Part shown: in pieces, positions 5,902-14,433 of the stretch
Layout of the letters: each line of letters begins with the position of its first letter
Numbering within the stretch: the stretch's first letter is position 1
Source: an uncultured Collinsella sp.
Lineage (GTDB): Bacteria > Actinomycetota > Coriobacteriia > Coriobacteriales > Coriobacteriaceae
Assembly: GCA_937989875.1 (NCBI GenBank)
Contig: CALKBO010000068.1
Span: forward strand, 1 to 36,163
Length of the DNA stretch: 36,163 bases
Direction of reading: 5' to 3'
Position numbers and translations under genes: made by a program
The notes under the pieces: model-generated
Told to the model about the DNA's origin: nothing
The model's input: the letters and a program-made list of their open reading frames with translations, nothing else
The model's database searches: none

Positions 5902-7989
5902 CTACACGTAGAACAGGATGTCGTCGTAGGTCGGGACCGGCCAGTAGTCGGCGGCCACGATCTCCTCCATGGCGTCCACGGCGGCGCGCAGCGAATCCAT
6001 AGCGGGAACGACCTCGTGCGCGTACACGTTGGCTTGCTCCTGACCATCGAGGCCCTCGGCCTTCTGATGCACGGCGTCGAGCGCCTTGATGGAGTCGTTG
6101 ATGGTGGTGATGCCGTTGCAAAGCTTGTTGAGCGTATTCTGCTCACACTGCATGGCGGCCTCGGCGCCGGCGGCGCGGATAGTCTCAAGGCCCTTAGCGA
6201 CCTTGGTGGCATAGGCGGTAATGACCGGGCGATAGGTACGACGCGCCTCGCGAACCATCGTGGTAGCCTCGATGTTCATGAGCTTGTTGTACTTCTCGAG
6301 CTTGCAGTCGTAGCGGCACTGAGCCTCGGCCTTGGTCAGGACGCCCGTCTCCTCAAAGAGCGCGATAGCCTTATCGGAAACAAAGGCGGGCAGGGCATCG
6401 GCCGTGGTCTTGTTGTTGGCAAGGCCGCGCTTCTCGGCCTCGATGGGCCACTCGTCGGAGTAGCCATCGCCAGAGAAGAGGATGCGCTGGTGGTCAGTCA
6501 GGACCTTCTTGCAGTACTCGAGCGCAGCGTCCTGGAACTCATCCTCGGGCGTACCCTCAAGCGCGTCGGCGAAGGACTTGAGCGACTTGGCCACGGCGGC
6601 ATCGAGCACCAGGTTGGAGTCGGAGACGTTCTGCTCGGAGCCGCAGGCACGGAACTCGAACTTATTGCCAGTAAAGGCAAACGGGGAGGTGCGGTTGCGG
6701 TCGGTGTTGTCCTGCATCAGCTTGGGCAGGGTATCGGCGCCCAGGTCGAGCACGCCGCGCGTGGCATGAACGGAAGCCTTGCCATCGATGATCTTCTCGA
6801 CGACCTCGGTAAGCTGGTCGCCCAGGAAGATGGACATAATCGCCGGAGGAGCCTCGTTGGCGCCCAGACGATGGTCGTTGCCGGCCGAGGCAACGGAGGC
6901 ACGCAGGAGCTCCTGATAGTTATCGACGGCCTCGATCACCGCGGTGAGGAAGACGATGAACTGCAGGTTGTCGAGCGGAGTGTCGCCCGGATCGAGCAGA
7001 TTCTCGGATTCGGTGCCAAGCGACCAGTTGTTGTGCTTGCCCGAACCGTTAATGCCCTCGAAGGGCTTCTCGTGCAGCAGGCAGACCAAGTCATGGCGGG
7101 AGGCGATGAGCTTCATTTTCTCCATCATGACCAGATTCTGGTCGATGGCCTCGTTGACTTCGCCATAGACGGGGGCAAGCTCATGCTGGCAGGGAGCAAC
7201 CTCGTTGTGCTTGGTCTTGGCGGGAATGCCAAGCGCCCACAGCTCATCGTCCAGATCCTTCATATAGGCCGAGACGGTGGGGCGGATAGCGCCAAAGTAG
7301 TGCTCCTCGAGCTCCTGGCCCTTGCAGGGAGCGGCGCCAAAGAGGGTGCGGCCGGTAATGACCAGGTCCTTGCGCTTGCGGTAGGCGTCCTTCTTGATCA
7401 GGAAGTACTCCTGCTCGTCGCCCACGGAAGGAACGACCTTCTTGGGGGTCTTGCCAAACAGCGCCAAAACGCGCTTAGACTCACGCGAGAGCGCGGTCAT
7501 GGAGCGCAGCAGCGGGGTCTTCTTGTCCAGGGCCTCGCCCGTGTAGGAGCAGAAAGCCGTGGGGATGCACAGGACATCGTCCTTGATAAAGGCGGGGCTG
7601 GTGGGATCCCAAGCGGTGTAGCCACGGGCCTCGAAGGTGGCGCGCAGGCCGCCGTTGGGGAAGCTGGAGGCGTCCGGCTCGCCCTGGATGAGGTTCTTGC
7701 CCGTAAACTTGGTAATGGCGGTGCCGTCGTGGTTGGGCTCGAGGAAGCTATCGTGCTTCTCGGAAGTAATGCCCGAAAGCGGCTGGAACCAGTGCGCGTA
7801 GTGCGTCGCGCCCTTGGAGATGGCCCAGACCTTCATGGCATGGGCAACGGCGTTGGCCACATCCAGGTCGAGCGGCTCACCGCCCTCGAGGGTTGCAGCA
7901 AGGCGCTTCCAAATGTCCTTGGGGAGGTAGTCCTTCATGACTTCCTCAGAGAACACCATGGTCCCGAAGCGGTCAGTAAGTTCGGCCAT
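5902..7989 (-). CDS. glnN: Type III glutamine synthetase
   Basis: A 695-residue protein from the ATG at 7987-7989 (MAELTDRFGTMVFSEEVM). That start has GGGAG six bases upstream, while a longer frame to 8052 would start in the control region. Length of about 700 residues and the signature blocks are those of GSIII, which is far longer than GSI or GSII: KFTGKNLIQGEPDASSFP, GDEQEYFLI, NGSGKHNNWSLG, RLGANEAPPAIMS and SPFAFTGNKFEFRACG. The enzyme makes glutamine from glutamate, ammonia and ATP in the cytosol and is the main ammonium-assimilation step. It is monocistronic, ends in its own terminator, and diverges from the methionine/folate operon. The shared upstream region carries a GlnR-like operator candidate at 8069-8106. 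No damage is seen. Confidence 0.96.
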   Translation of the reverse strand: MAELTDRFGTMVFSEEVMKDYLPKDIWKRLAATLEGGEPLDLDVANAVAHAMKVWAISKGATHYAHWFQPLSGITSEKHDSFLEPNHDGTAITKFTGKNLIQGEPDASSFPNGGLRATFEARGYTAWDPTSPAFIKDDVLCIPTAFCSYTGEALDKKTPLLRSMTALSRESKRVLALFGKTPKKVVPSVGDEQEYFLIKKDAYRKRKDLVITGRTLFGAAPCKGQELEEHYFGAIRPTVSAYMKDLDDELWALGIPAKTKHNEVAPCQHELAPVYGEVNEAIDQNLVMMEKMKLIASRHDLVCLLHEKPFEGINGSGKHNNWSLGTESENLLDPGDTPLDNLQFIVFLTAVIEAVDNYQELLRASVASAGNDHRLGANEAPPAIMSIFLGDQLTEVVEKIIDGKASVHATRGVLDLGADTLPKLMQDNTDRNRTSPFAFTGNKFEFRACGSEQNVSDSNLVLDAAVAKSLKSFADALEGTPEDEFQDAALEYCKKVLTDHQRILFSGDGYSDEWPIEAEKRGLANNKTTADALPAFVSDKAIALFEETGVLTKAEAQCRYDCKLEKYNKLMNIEATTMVREARRTYRPVITAYATKVAKGLETIRAAGAEAAMQCEQNTLNKLCNGITTINDSIKALDAVHQKAEGLDGQEQANVYAHEVVPAMDSLRAAVDAMEEIVAADYWPVPTYDDILFYV

Positions 7990-8068
7990 ACGGAACTCCC
8001 TTCGTATCGGCACCGCGTGAGAAGCGGTGTTGATTACTAACGAACGAGTCATAGCTTAGACTCGCCGT

Positions 8069-8106
8069 GTTTCCGCGACATTACCGTTATGTTGCTGTCG
8101 CGAAAC
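8069..8106. promoter_or_regulatory. Candidate nitrogen-control operator upstream of glnN
   Basis: Four pentamers recur every 11 bases: GTTTC, ATTAC, GTTGC and GAAAC, separated by three 6-base spacers. The outer pair (with flanking cgcgaca/tgtcgcg) is an inverted repeat. The layout resembles the actinobacterial GlnR box (GTnAC-n6-GaAAC repeated). It lies 80-117 bases before the glnN start. The regulator itself is not in the window, so this is inference. Confidence 0.5.
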
Positions 8107-8225
8107 CAATCAATGAGGTTACCCTATCGAGGCGGCGTTGCCACCCTCAACAGCCAATCAACTGCATAAATTGCAGACCTCTCCCCATGGTTTAAGGGTA
8201 GTCAATTTGGGATGGAGCTCTATTA

Positions 8226-8251
8226 ACTGGTATTTTGCATCAGATACCAGT
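8226..8251. promoter_or_regulatory. Inverted repeat in the glnN-metF divergent region
   Basis: Perfect 8-bp arms actggtat (8226-8233) and ataccagt (8244-8251) with a 10-nt spacer. The divergent gap 7990-8415 contains no gene; besides this and the operator candidate I see no recognisable SAM or cobalamin riboswitch. A short operator for metF or a weak hairpin are both possible. Confidence 0.35.
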
Positions 8252-8415
8252 CTTTATAGTCCGTGCCTAGATTAGCCGCTCTGTTATAGAGAAAGCCGAT
8301 AGCAAGGCATCTTTGATTGGTATCCTCAAATAGCGAGTGAAACTCCACCGTGACACAGCGGTGCTGTAGAATCCTTACAACACATCACACTATTACGTAT
8401 CTAAAGGAGCACGAT

Positions 8416-9288
8416 ATGCGCGTCGACGAGGTTTTTAAGCAGGCAGCATCCCAGGGCACCGCGCCCATTTCGTTTGAGATGTTCCCGCCCAAGGGCGAGC
8501 TTACCCTCGACACGGCTCGCGAGGTGGCAGGCAATCTATGCAAGCTTTCGCCGAGCTTTGTCTCGGTCACCTGCTCGGCCGGCGGCTCGGGCAACGGTGC
8601 CACCACCGCCCCCATCGCGCATATGATTACGAGCGAATTCGACACGCCCTCGGTGGCGCACCTCACCTGCGTGGGCCGATCGCACGCCGATATCGTCGCC
8701 AAGATCGATGAGTACCGCACCGCCGGCGTGGAAAACATCCTGGCCCTGCGTGGCGATCTCCCTGCCGGCGCGACCGAGGACGACAAGCCCGCCTCGGACT
8801 ACGCCTACGCCCGCGACCTCATCCCCGAGCTCGTCGACGCTGGCTTTTGCGTGGGCGCCGCGGCCTACCCCGAGGGCCACATTGCCTGTGAGGATCTCAA
8901 CCTCTCGGTCGAACACCTCAAGCAAAAACAGGACGCCGGCGCGAGCTTCTTTGTGACACAGCTCTTCTTTGATAACGAGTGCTTCTACCGTTTTCGCGAG
9001 CTTGCCGACAAGGCCGGCATCACCGTGCCCATTACCGCGGGCATCATGCCGTTTATGGGCAAGTCACAGATCAGCCGCATGGTCTTTATGTGCGGCGCGT
9101 CGCTGCCCTCCCCCGTCATCAAGATTCTCGCCAAGTACGAGAACGACCCCGAGAGCCTGCAGGCAGCCGGTGTAGATTATGCCGCCCGCCAGCTTTGCGA
9201 CCTCAAGGAGCACGGCGCCGACGGCCTGCACCTGTACACTATGAACCGTCCTGCGATCGCCGCGACCATTATGGAGCGCCTGGGGTAA
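8416..9288 (+). CDS. metF: 5,10-methylenetetrahydrofolate reductase
   Basis: A 290-residue FAD-type MetF. ATG 8416 is chosen because AAAGGAG lies at 8403-8409; the frame is open further upstream without a ribosome-binding site. Motifs include ISFEMFPPKGE at the N-terminus (the active-site Glu strand), SVTCSAGGSGN, HLTCVGRS, ILALRGDLP and FFVTQLFFDNE, with PITAGIMPFMG near residue 210. It reduces methylene-THF to methyl-THF, the methyl donor for methionine synthase. Its stop overlaps the start of the next gene (TAATG), and metH follows, so the three form one operon supplying and using methyl-THF. Confidence 0.96.
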   Translation: MRVDEVFKQAASQGTAPISFEMFPPKGELTLDTAREVAGNLCKLSPSFVSVTCSAGGSGNGATTAPIAHMITSEFDTPSVAHLTCVGRSHADIVAKIDEYRTAGVENILALRGDLPAGATEDDKPASDYAYARDLIPELVDAGFCVGAAAYPEGHIACEDLNLSVEHLKQKQDAGASFFVTQLFFDNECFYRFRELADKAGITVPITAGIMPFMGKSQISRMVFMCGASLPSPVIKILAKYENDPESLQAAGVDYAARQLCDLKEHGADGLHLYTMNRPAIAATIMERLG

Positions 9289-10076
9289 TGGAAAAACCGC
9301 ACATCGATACAACCGCTGTCGAAGTGCCGGCCGACCTTGCGTCGCCGGCGCTTTACCGTGTCGATGCTGCGCACCATCCCCGTGTCGACCGTGCCGAGAT
9401 GCTGCGGTATCTGGGTTACGGCGGCCAGCAGATTGAACCCGAGCTGTCACGACGTATTGAGCTTGTGGTCGAGCGTCTGGAACTTGACATTGAGCCCCGT
9501 GGCGTGCGCCGCGTGTTTGCCGTCGATGCCACGGGCGTGGACGAACAAAGTGAGCCTTGCATTCACTTGGTCGGCACCAACGTTGAGCTGCGAGGTCGCG
9601 ATATCTATCGACATCTCAAAGATGCCCGCTTTGCCGCGCTCATGGCATGCACCCTCGGCATGGACGCCGAGCGTCGCCTGCGCACCACGGGAGCCCAACA
9701 TCCCCTGGAGGGCGCCGTGCTCGACGCCGCGTGCTCCGCTTACGTGGAAGCCGCCGTTGAGCAAATGGACCAGCAGGTCAAGACGGACGCCGCCGCACAC
9801 GGACTCGCCGGCAACTGGCGCTTTAGTCCCGGCTACGGCGACTGCCCGCTCTCGGCCCAGCGCTCGATCGTCAATGCGCTCAACGCCACGCGGCTCATCG
9901 GCCTGACCGTCACACCCACCAGCCTGCTCATGCCCACCAAAAGCGTGACCGCGGTGATCGGTCTGTTTGACGGCGAGGTCCACGACGCCCAGACCCGCCC
10001 CACCTGCAATATCTGCCGCATGCGCGAGAGCTGTCGCTTCCGCGCCGCCCACACCACCTGCTATTCCAGCCATTAG
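9288..10076 (+). CDS. Stand-alone methionine synthase reactivation-domain protein
   Basis: A 262-residue protein starting at ATG 9288 inside the metF stop. It matches the B12-dependent methionine synthase activation (SAM-binding) domain, here as a separate polypeptide. Typical features are the block NWRFSPGYGDCPLSAQ, equivalent to the R-x-x-x-G-Y SAM-binding strand of E. coli MetH, and the following SLLMPTKSVTAVIGL. The C-terminus carries CNICRMRESC, a C-x2-C-x4-C cluster seen in stand-alone versions and absent from the E. coli domain. The protein should restore oxidised cob(II)alamin on MetH using SAM and an electron donor. The downstream metH lacks this domain, so the two genes together make a full enzyme, as known for Thermotoga maritima. 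Confidence 0.88.
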   Translation: MEKPHIDTTAVEVPADLASPALYRVDAAHHPRVDRAEMLRYLGYGGQQIEPELSRRIELVVERLELDIEPRGVRRVFAVDATGVDEQSEPCIHLVGTNVELRGRDIYRHLKDARFAALMACTLGMDAERRLRTTGAQHPLEGAVLDAACSAYVEAAVEQMDQQVKTDAAAHGLAGNWRFSPGYGDCPLSAQRSIVNALNATRLIGLTVTPTSLLMPTKSVTAVIGLFDGEVHDAQTRPTCNICRMRESCRFRAAHTTCYSSH

Positions 10077-10085
10077 GAGCCCCCG

Positions 10086-12644
10086 ATGTTTACTCCGCTT
10101 ATCACTCATGATTCTGACGGCACTGCATTGGCGGCACCCGTTGATGCCGCACGTCGCAACGGTGCCACGTACAAGACGCGCACGATCGACGACCTGCACA
10201 TTAAGGACGATCGCCTGCGCGCCGCCATCGAGGGCACGGGGCACCTGCTGTTCGACGGCGGCATGGGCACCATGCTGCAGGCGGCCGGCATGAAGGCCGG
10301 TGCCCTGCCCGAGTTGCTCAACTTTGAGGAGCCCCAGGTCATTACCGATATTCAGCGTCAGTACGTCGAGGCCGGCTGTGACGTGATCACCGCCAACACC
10401 TTTGGCGCCAACGCCCACAAGCTCGACGGCGCCGCTACCGTGGCAGACGTCTTTGCCGCGGCAGTCACCTGCGCCCGCGAGGCCGGCGCCCGCTACGTCG
10501 CCGGCGACATCGGCCCTATCGGCGCCCTGCTGCGCCCCCTGGGCACCCTCAGCTTTGACGAGGCCTACGACCTCTTTGCCGAGGAGGTGCGCGCCGGCGT
10601 CGATGCGGGTGTGGACCTCTTTATTATCGAGACCATGACCGACCTTGCCGAGATCAAGGCCGCCGTCCTCGCCTGTCGCGAGAACTCCGACCTGCCCGTC
10701 TTTGCCACCATGACCTTTGAGGAAGACGGTCGCACCTTCTTGGGCACGAGCCCCGAGGTCGCCGCCATCACCCTCGACGCCATCGGTGCCGACGTCCTGG
10801 GCATCAACTGCAGCCAGGGCCCGGCCGAGCTCCGAGGACTCGCTGCGCGTATGCTCACCGTCACCGACAAGCCAGTTATGGTGCAGGCCAATGCGGGACT
10901 GCCCCACGTTGACGATGACGGCAATACCGTCTTTGATATCCAGGCACCCGAGTACGCCGAGGCCGTCGCCGGCATGATCGAGGACGGCGTGAGCGTCGTC
11001 GGCGGCTGCTGCGGTACCACGCCCACGCATATGGCGGCACTTCGCACCCTCATCGACAACCACACGCCCAGCCCGCGTCACCGCAAGCCCAGCATGTCGG
11101 TCACGAGCGCCCAGACGGTCGTGGACCTCCCCTGTGACGGCCATAAGATCGCCGTCATCGGCGAGCGCATCAACCCCACCGGCAAAAAGCGCCTGCAGCA
11201 GGCCCTACGCGACGGCGACCTGGACTACGTCGTGAGCCAGGGCATCAGCCAGCAGGAGCAGGGCGCCGACATCCTGGACGTCAACGTGGGCCTGCCCGAG
11301 ATCGACGAGGTCAAGGTCATCCAGCAAGCGACCGAGCAGCTCCAAGGTTCCACGCTGCTGCCGCTGCAGATCGACTCCACCGACCCCGCCGCCGTCGAGG
11401 CCGCCGTGCGTCGCTACGCCGGCAAGCCCATCATCAACTCGGTCAATGGCAAGCAGCAGATCATGGATGAGATCTTCCCGCTGGTCGCCCACTACGGCAC
11501 CAACGTCGTCGGCCTCACGCTCGACGAAGGCGGCATCCCCGATACCGCCGAGGCCCGCTTCGCCATCGCCGAGCGCATCGTGGCCGAGGCTGCCCGCTAC
11601 GGCATCGGCCCGGACCGCATCCTCATCGACTGCCTGGTCATGACCGCCTCGACCAACCAGCGCCAGGCCGAGCAAATCCTGCGCGCCATGTCCCTGTGCA
11701 AGGAGCGTCTGGGCGTCAAATGTGCACTCGGCGTGTCGAACATCAGCTTTGGCCTGCCTGCCCGCCCGCTGCTGGGCTCGGTCTTTTTGGCTGCCGCTTT
11801 TGGCGCAGGTCTCGATGCCCCCATCATGAACCCGGGCTCCAAGCGCTTTATGGATACCGTCTACAGCTATCGCGTCCTGAGCGTTGAGGACGAGGGCTCG
11901 ACCGGATACATCGAGCGCTACGCCGGCTGGACCGATCCGTACAAGATCGCCGCAAACCCAGCAGCAGCTCAGGCCGCATCGACCGACACTGTGCCCGCTG
12001 CTGGCACCACCGGCACTGACGGCAACGACGACCCGATTCGTCGCATGGTCGTCTCGGGCCGCAAAGGCGAGATCGCGGCCGAGACCGAGCGTCTGCTGGC
12101 AGATCACGACGCCATGGACCTCATCAACAATCACTTTATCCCCGCCCTCGATGAGGTCGGAGTCCTCTTTGACCAGGGCAAGTTCTTCTTGCCGCAGCTT
12201 ATGGCCTCGGCCGAGGCCGCGCGCGTGGGTTTTGACACCATCAAGCGCCTGATGCCCGCCGGCGAGATTGCCGACAAGGGCAAGATCTGCGTTGCCACCG
12301 TCAAGGGCGACATCCACGACATCGGTAAGAACATCGTCAAGATGCTGCTCGATAACTACGGCTATACCGTCTTTGACCTAGGCCGCGACGTCGACCCGCA
12401 AGAGGTGCTCAAGACCGTACGGGAGCGTGACATCAAGCTCGTCGGCCTCTCGGCGCTTATGACCACCACGGTCGTCGCCATGGAGGAGACCATCAAACTG
12501 CTCCATGCCGAGGTGCCGGGTGTCAAGATCATCGTGGGCGGCGCCGTGCTCACCCCCGAATACGCCAAGCAGATCGGCGCGGACTACTATGCCAAAGACG
12601 CCGCCGAAAGCGCACGTATCGCCGAAGAAGTCTTTGGGCAGTAA
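10086..12644 (+). CDS. metH: Cobalamin-dependent methionine synthase lacking the activation domain
   Basis: An 852-residue MetH. Residues about 45-325 are the homocysteine-binding barrel, with zinc ligands Cys242 (NCSQGP) and Cys308/Cys309 (GGCCGT). Residues about 355-620 are the pterin (methyl-THF) domain, starting IGERINPTGKKRL. A helical cobalamin cap follows, then the B12-binding Rossmann domain with GDIHDIGKNIV, whose His is the lower cobalt ligand, and SALMTTT. The protein stops after this domain; the reactivation domain is the preceding gene, nine bases upstream. A Thr/Ala/Gly-rich linker (about residues 625-650) sits between the pterin and cap domains. It transfers the methyl group of methyl-THF to homocysteine via cobalamin. 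The start ATG 10086 has a weak AGGAG at 10076-10080. Confidence 0.96.
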   Translation: MFTPLITHDSDGTALAAPVDAARRNGATYKTRTIDDLHIKDDRLRAAIEGTGHLLFDGGMGTMLQAAGMKAGALPELLNFEEPQVITDIQRQYVEAGCDVITANTFGANAHKLDGAATVADVFAAAVTCAREAGARYVAGDIGPIGALLRPLGTLSFDEAYDLFAEEVRAGVDAGVDLFIIETMTDLAEIKAAVLACRENSDLPVFATMTFEEDGRTFLGTSPEVAAITLDAIGADVLGINCSQGPAELRGLAARMLTVTDKPVMVQANAGLPHVDDDGNTVFDIQAPEYAEAVAGMIEDGVSVVGGCCGTTPTHMAALRTLIDNHTPSPRHRKPSMSVTSAQTVVDLPCDGHKIAVIGERINPTGKKRLQQALRDGDLDYVVSQGISQQEQGADILDVNVGLPEIDEVKVIQQATEQLQGSTLLPLQIDSTDPAAVEAAVRRYAGKPIINSVNGKQQIMDEIFPLVAHYGTNVVGLTLDEGGIPDTAEARFAIAERIVAEAARYGIGPDRILIDCLVMTASTNQRQAEQILRAMSLCKERLGVKCALGVSNISFGLPARPLLGSVFLAAAFGAGLDAPIMNPGSKRFMDTVYSYRVLSVEDEGSTGYIERYAGWTDPYKIAANPAAAQAASTDTVPAAGTTGTDGNDDPIRRMVVSGRKGEIAAETERLLADHDAMDLINNHFIPALDEVGVLFDQGKFFLPQLMASAEAARVGFDTIKRLMPAGEIADKGKICVATVKGDIHDIGKNIVKMLLDNYGYTVFDLGRDVDPQEVLKTVRERDIKLVGLSALMTTTVVAMEETIKLLHAEVPGVKIIVGGAVLTPEYAKQIGADYYAKDAAESARIAEEVFGQ

Positions 12645-12669
12645 CACAACGGAAACAACCGAGCACCAA

Positions 12670-12707
12670 AACGTGCCGCATGCGCCACTTGGCACGTGCG
12701 GCACGTT
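12670..12707 (+). terminator. Hairpin after metH
   Basis: Perfect 11-bp arms (12670-12680, aacgtgccgca, with 12697-12707) and a partly paired 16-nt inner part. There is no clear T-run after it (ttaaaatag), so it is a weak terminator or a leader hairpin for the next gene. Confidence 0.45.
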
Positions 12708-12752
12708 AAAATAGATAAGACTATGCTCGTTTTGGCAGATAGGAGTGCAAGG

Positions 12753-14117
12753 ATGGCGATCACGCCCGCAGAAATCGCGGAAACCCGCGGCATGGTTGAG
12801 GAGCAGAACCTCGACATCAGGACCATCACCATGGGTGTTTCGCTCATGGGTTGCGGCGACGAGAACCTCAACCGCATGTGCACGAAGATCTACGACCACG
12901 TGACGCACACGGCTGAACACCTGGTCGAGACCGCCGAGAACCTCGAGCGCGAGTACGGTATCCCCATCGTCAACAAGCGCGTTTCCGTCACCCCGGTGGC
13001 GCAGATCGCCGCATGCTGCAAGGATGAGGACCTCACCCCTATCGCGCATGCCCTCGACCGCGCGGCCGAGACGCTCGGCATCGATTACCTGGGCGGCTTC
13101 TCCGCACTCGTCCAGAAGGGCATCGGCGACGCCGACCGCCGCGTCATCCAGTCCATCCCCCAGGCGCTCGCTACCACCAGCCGCGTCTGCTCCAGCGTCA
13201 ACGTCGCCAGCCTGCGCGCCGGCATCAACATGGACGCCGTGCTTATGGCGGCTCAGACCATCATCGATGCCGCCAAGCTTACGGCAGATGAGGATTCCGT
13301 TGGCGCCTCCAAGTTTGTATGCTTTGCCAACATGGTCGAGGACTCCCCGTTTATGGCGGGCGCCGTCCACGGCGGTGGCGAAGCCGACGCCGTCATCAAC
13401 GTAGGCGTTTCGGGCCCCGGCGTTATGGCTGCAGCCCTGGAGACGCTGCCCGATTCCGCATCGATGATGGAAGTCGCCGAGAAGATTAAGCAGACCGCCT
13501 TTAAGATCACCCGTGCTGGCGAGCTCATGAGCCGCGAGGCCGCCCATCGCCTGGGTGTCGAGAAGGGCATTGTCGACCTGTCGCTGGCTCCCACGCCCGC
13601 CATCGGCGACTCCGTCGCGCGCATCCTCGAGATCATCGGTGTTGGCACCTGCGGTGGCCCGGGCACGACCTGCGCGCTCGCCATGCTCAACGACGCCGTC
13701 AAGAAGGGCGGCGTCATGGCCAGCTCCAGCGTGGGCGGTCTTTCCGGCGCCTTTATCCCCGTGTCCGAGGATGCCGGCATGATCGCCGCCGTCGAAGCCG
13801 GCGCGCTTTCGCTCGAGAAGCTCGAGGCTATGACCTGCGTGTGCTCCGTCGGTCTGGACATGATCGCCATCCCCGGTGACACCCCGGTCGAGACCATCGC
13901 CGGCATCATCGCCGACGAGATGGCTATCGGCGTCATCAACAACAAGACCACGGCCGTGCGCGTGATTCCCGCCATTGGCAAGGGCGTGGGCGACTGCGTC
14001 GAGTACGGCGGCCTGTTCGGCCGTGCGCCCATCATGCCGGTGAACCCCAACGCCGGCACCGTGCTTGCCCACCGTGGTGGACGCTTCCCGGCGCCGCTGA
14101 ACTCGCTGAAGAACTAG
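12753..14117 (+). CDS. UPF0210 / DUF711 family protein
   Basis: A 454-residue protein from ATG 12753 with aggag at 12741-12745 (an open extension upstream lacks a ribosome-binding site). It matches the UPF0210 (PFL-superfamily-like) proteins, which are about 450 residues long: LDIRTITMGVSLMGCGDEN near the start, NKRVSVTPVAQ, GIDYLGGFSALVQKG, FVCFANMVEDSPFMAGA, HGGGEADAVINVGVSGPG and a C-terminal VIPAIGKGVGD. The fold is related to the pyruvate-formate-lyase barrel, but no reaction is firmly known for the family. In many Firmicutes and Actinobacteria a small ACT-domain protein precedes it; none is seen here. A palindromic element begins 17 bases after the stop. Confidence 0.9.
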   Translation: MAITPAEIAETRGMVEEQNLDIRTITMGVSLMGCGDENLNRMCTKIYDHVTHTAEHLVETAENLEREYGIPIVNKRVSVTPVAQIAACCKDEDLTPIAHALDRAAETLGIDYLGGFSALVQKGIGDADRRVIQSIPQALATTSRVCSSVNVASLRAGINMDAVLMAAQTIIDAAKLTADEDSVGASKFVCFANMVEDSPFMAGAVHGGGEADAVINVGVSGPGVMAAALETLPDSASMMEVAEKIKQTAFKITRAGELMSREAAHRLGVEKGIVDLSLAPTPAIGDSVARILEIIGVGTCGGPGTTCALAMLNDAVKKGGVMASSSVGGLSGAFIPVSEDAGMIAAVEAGALSLEKLEAMTCVCSVGLDMIAIPGDTPVETIAGIIADEMAIGVINNKTTAVRVIPAIGKGVGDCVEYGGLFGRAPIMPVNPNAGTVLAHRGGRFPAPLNSLKN

Positions 14118-14134
14118 CTGAGGGGTTCGGGCGA

Positions 14135-14268
14135 GGAGCCCCGGGGAGGGCAAATATATAAGGTCGCCTGCTCAGACAGTCCTGACTCGCACGGAGAGCA
14201 CATTAAGTGCTCTCCGGCTCGTGCGGAACTCGCGATCGACCTTATATATTTGCCCTCCCCGGGGCTCC
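14135..14268. repeat. Palindromic intergenic element, copy 1
   Basis: Outer arms 14135-14166 and 14237-14268 are perfect 32-bp inverted copies. The centre is a 9-bp hairpin (14193-14201 with 14207-14215) with loop attaa. The 55-nt core 14177-14231, read on the - strand, starts gagttccgcacg and ends caggactg, exactly as in the copy at 28845-28899. The gap 14118-14433 holds this element and no gene. Confidence 0.9.
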
Positions 14269-14433
14269 CGCATAACGGGACCTCAGTTGGTTTCTATCCC
14301 GGTTGCAGTTGCTTCGCTCCTGCACCACTTGGCTGGTATGGCGGTTTGGCGTTGGATCGGTTCTTTCTGATATATGCTGGTTGCGGCTCTTCTTTTGGGA
14401 GGAGTCGCTTTTTTGTTGCTAGGAGGTTGGCCC

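Noticed and set aside
6016..8040. A 674-codon open frame on + across glnN
   Set aside because: It is the antisense of a well-conserved glutamine synthetase; GC-rich codon bias keeps the opposite frame open. No ribosome-binding site or domain.
8107..8415. A SAM or cobalamin riboswitch before metF
   Set aside because: I looked for the S-box and B12-box core patterns on the + strand and saw neither; only short inverted repeats are present.
9447..11144. Long - strand frame over the activation-protein and metH genes
   Set aside because: Antisense shadow with low-complexity composition; the + strand genes carry clear motifs.
14374..14433. Hydrophobic N-terminal extension of the methyltransferase
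   Set aside because: AGGAGG at 14421-14426 points to GTG 14434; the upstream ATG has no ribosome-binding site.
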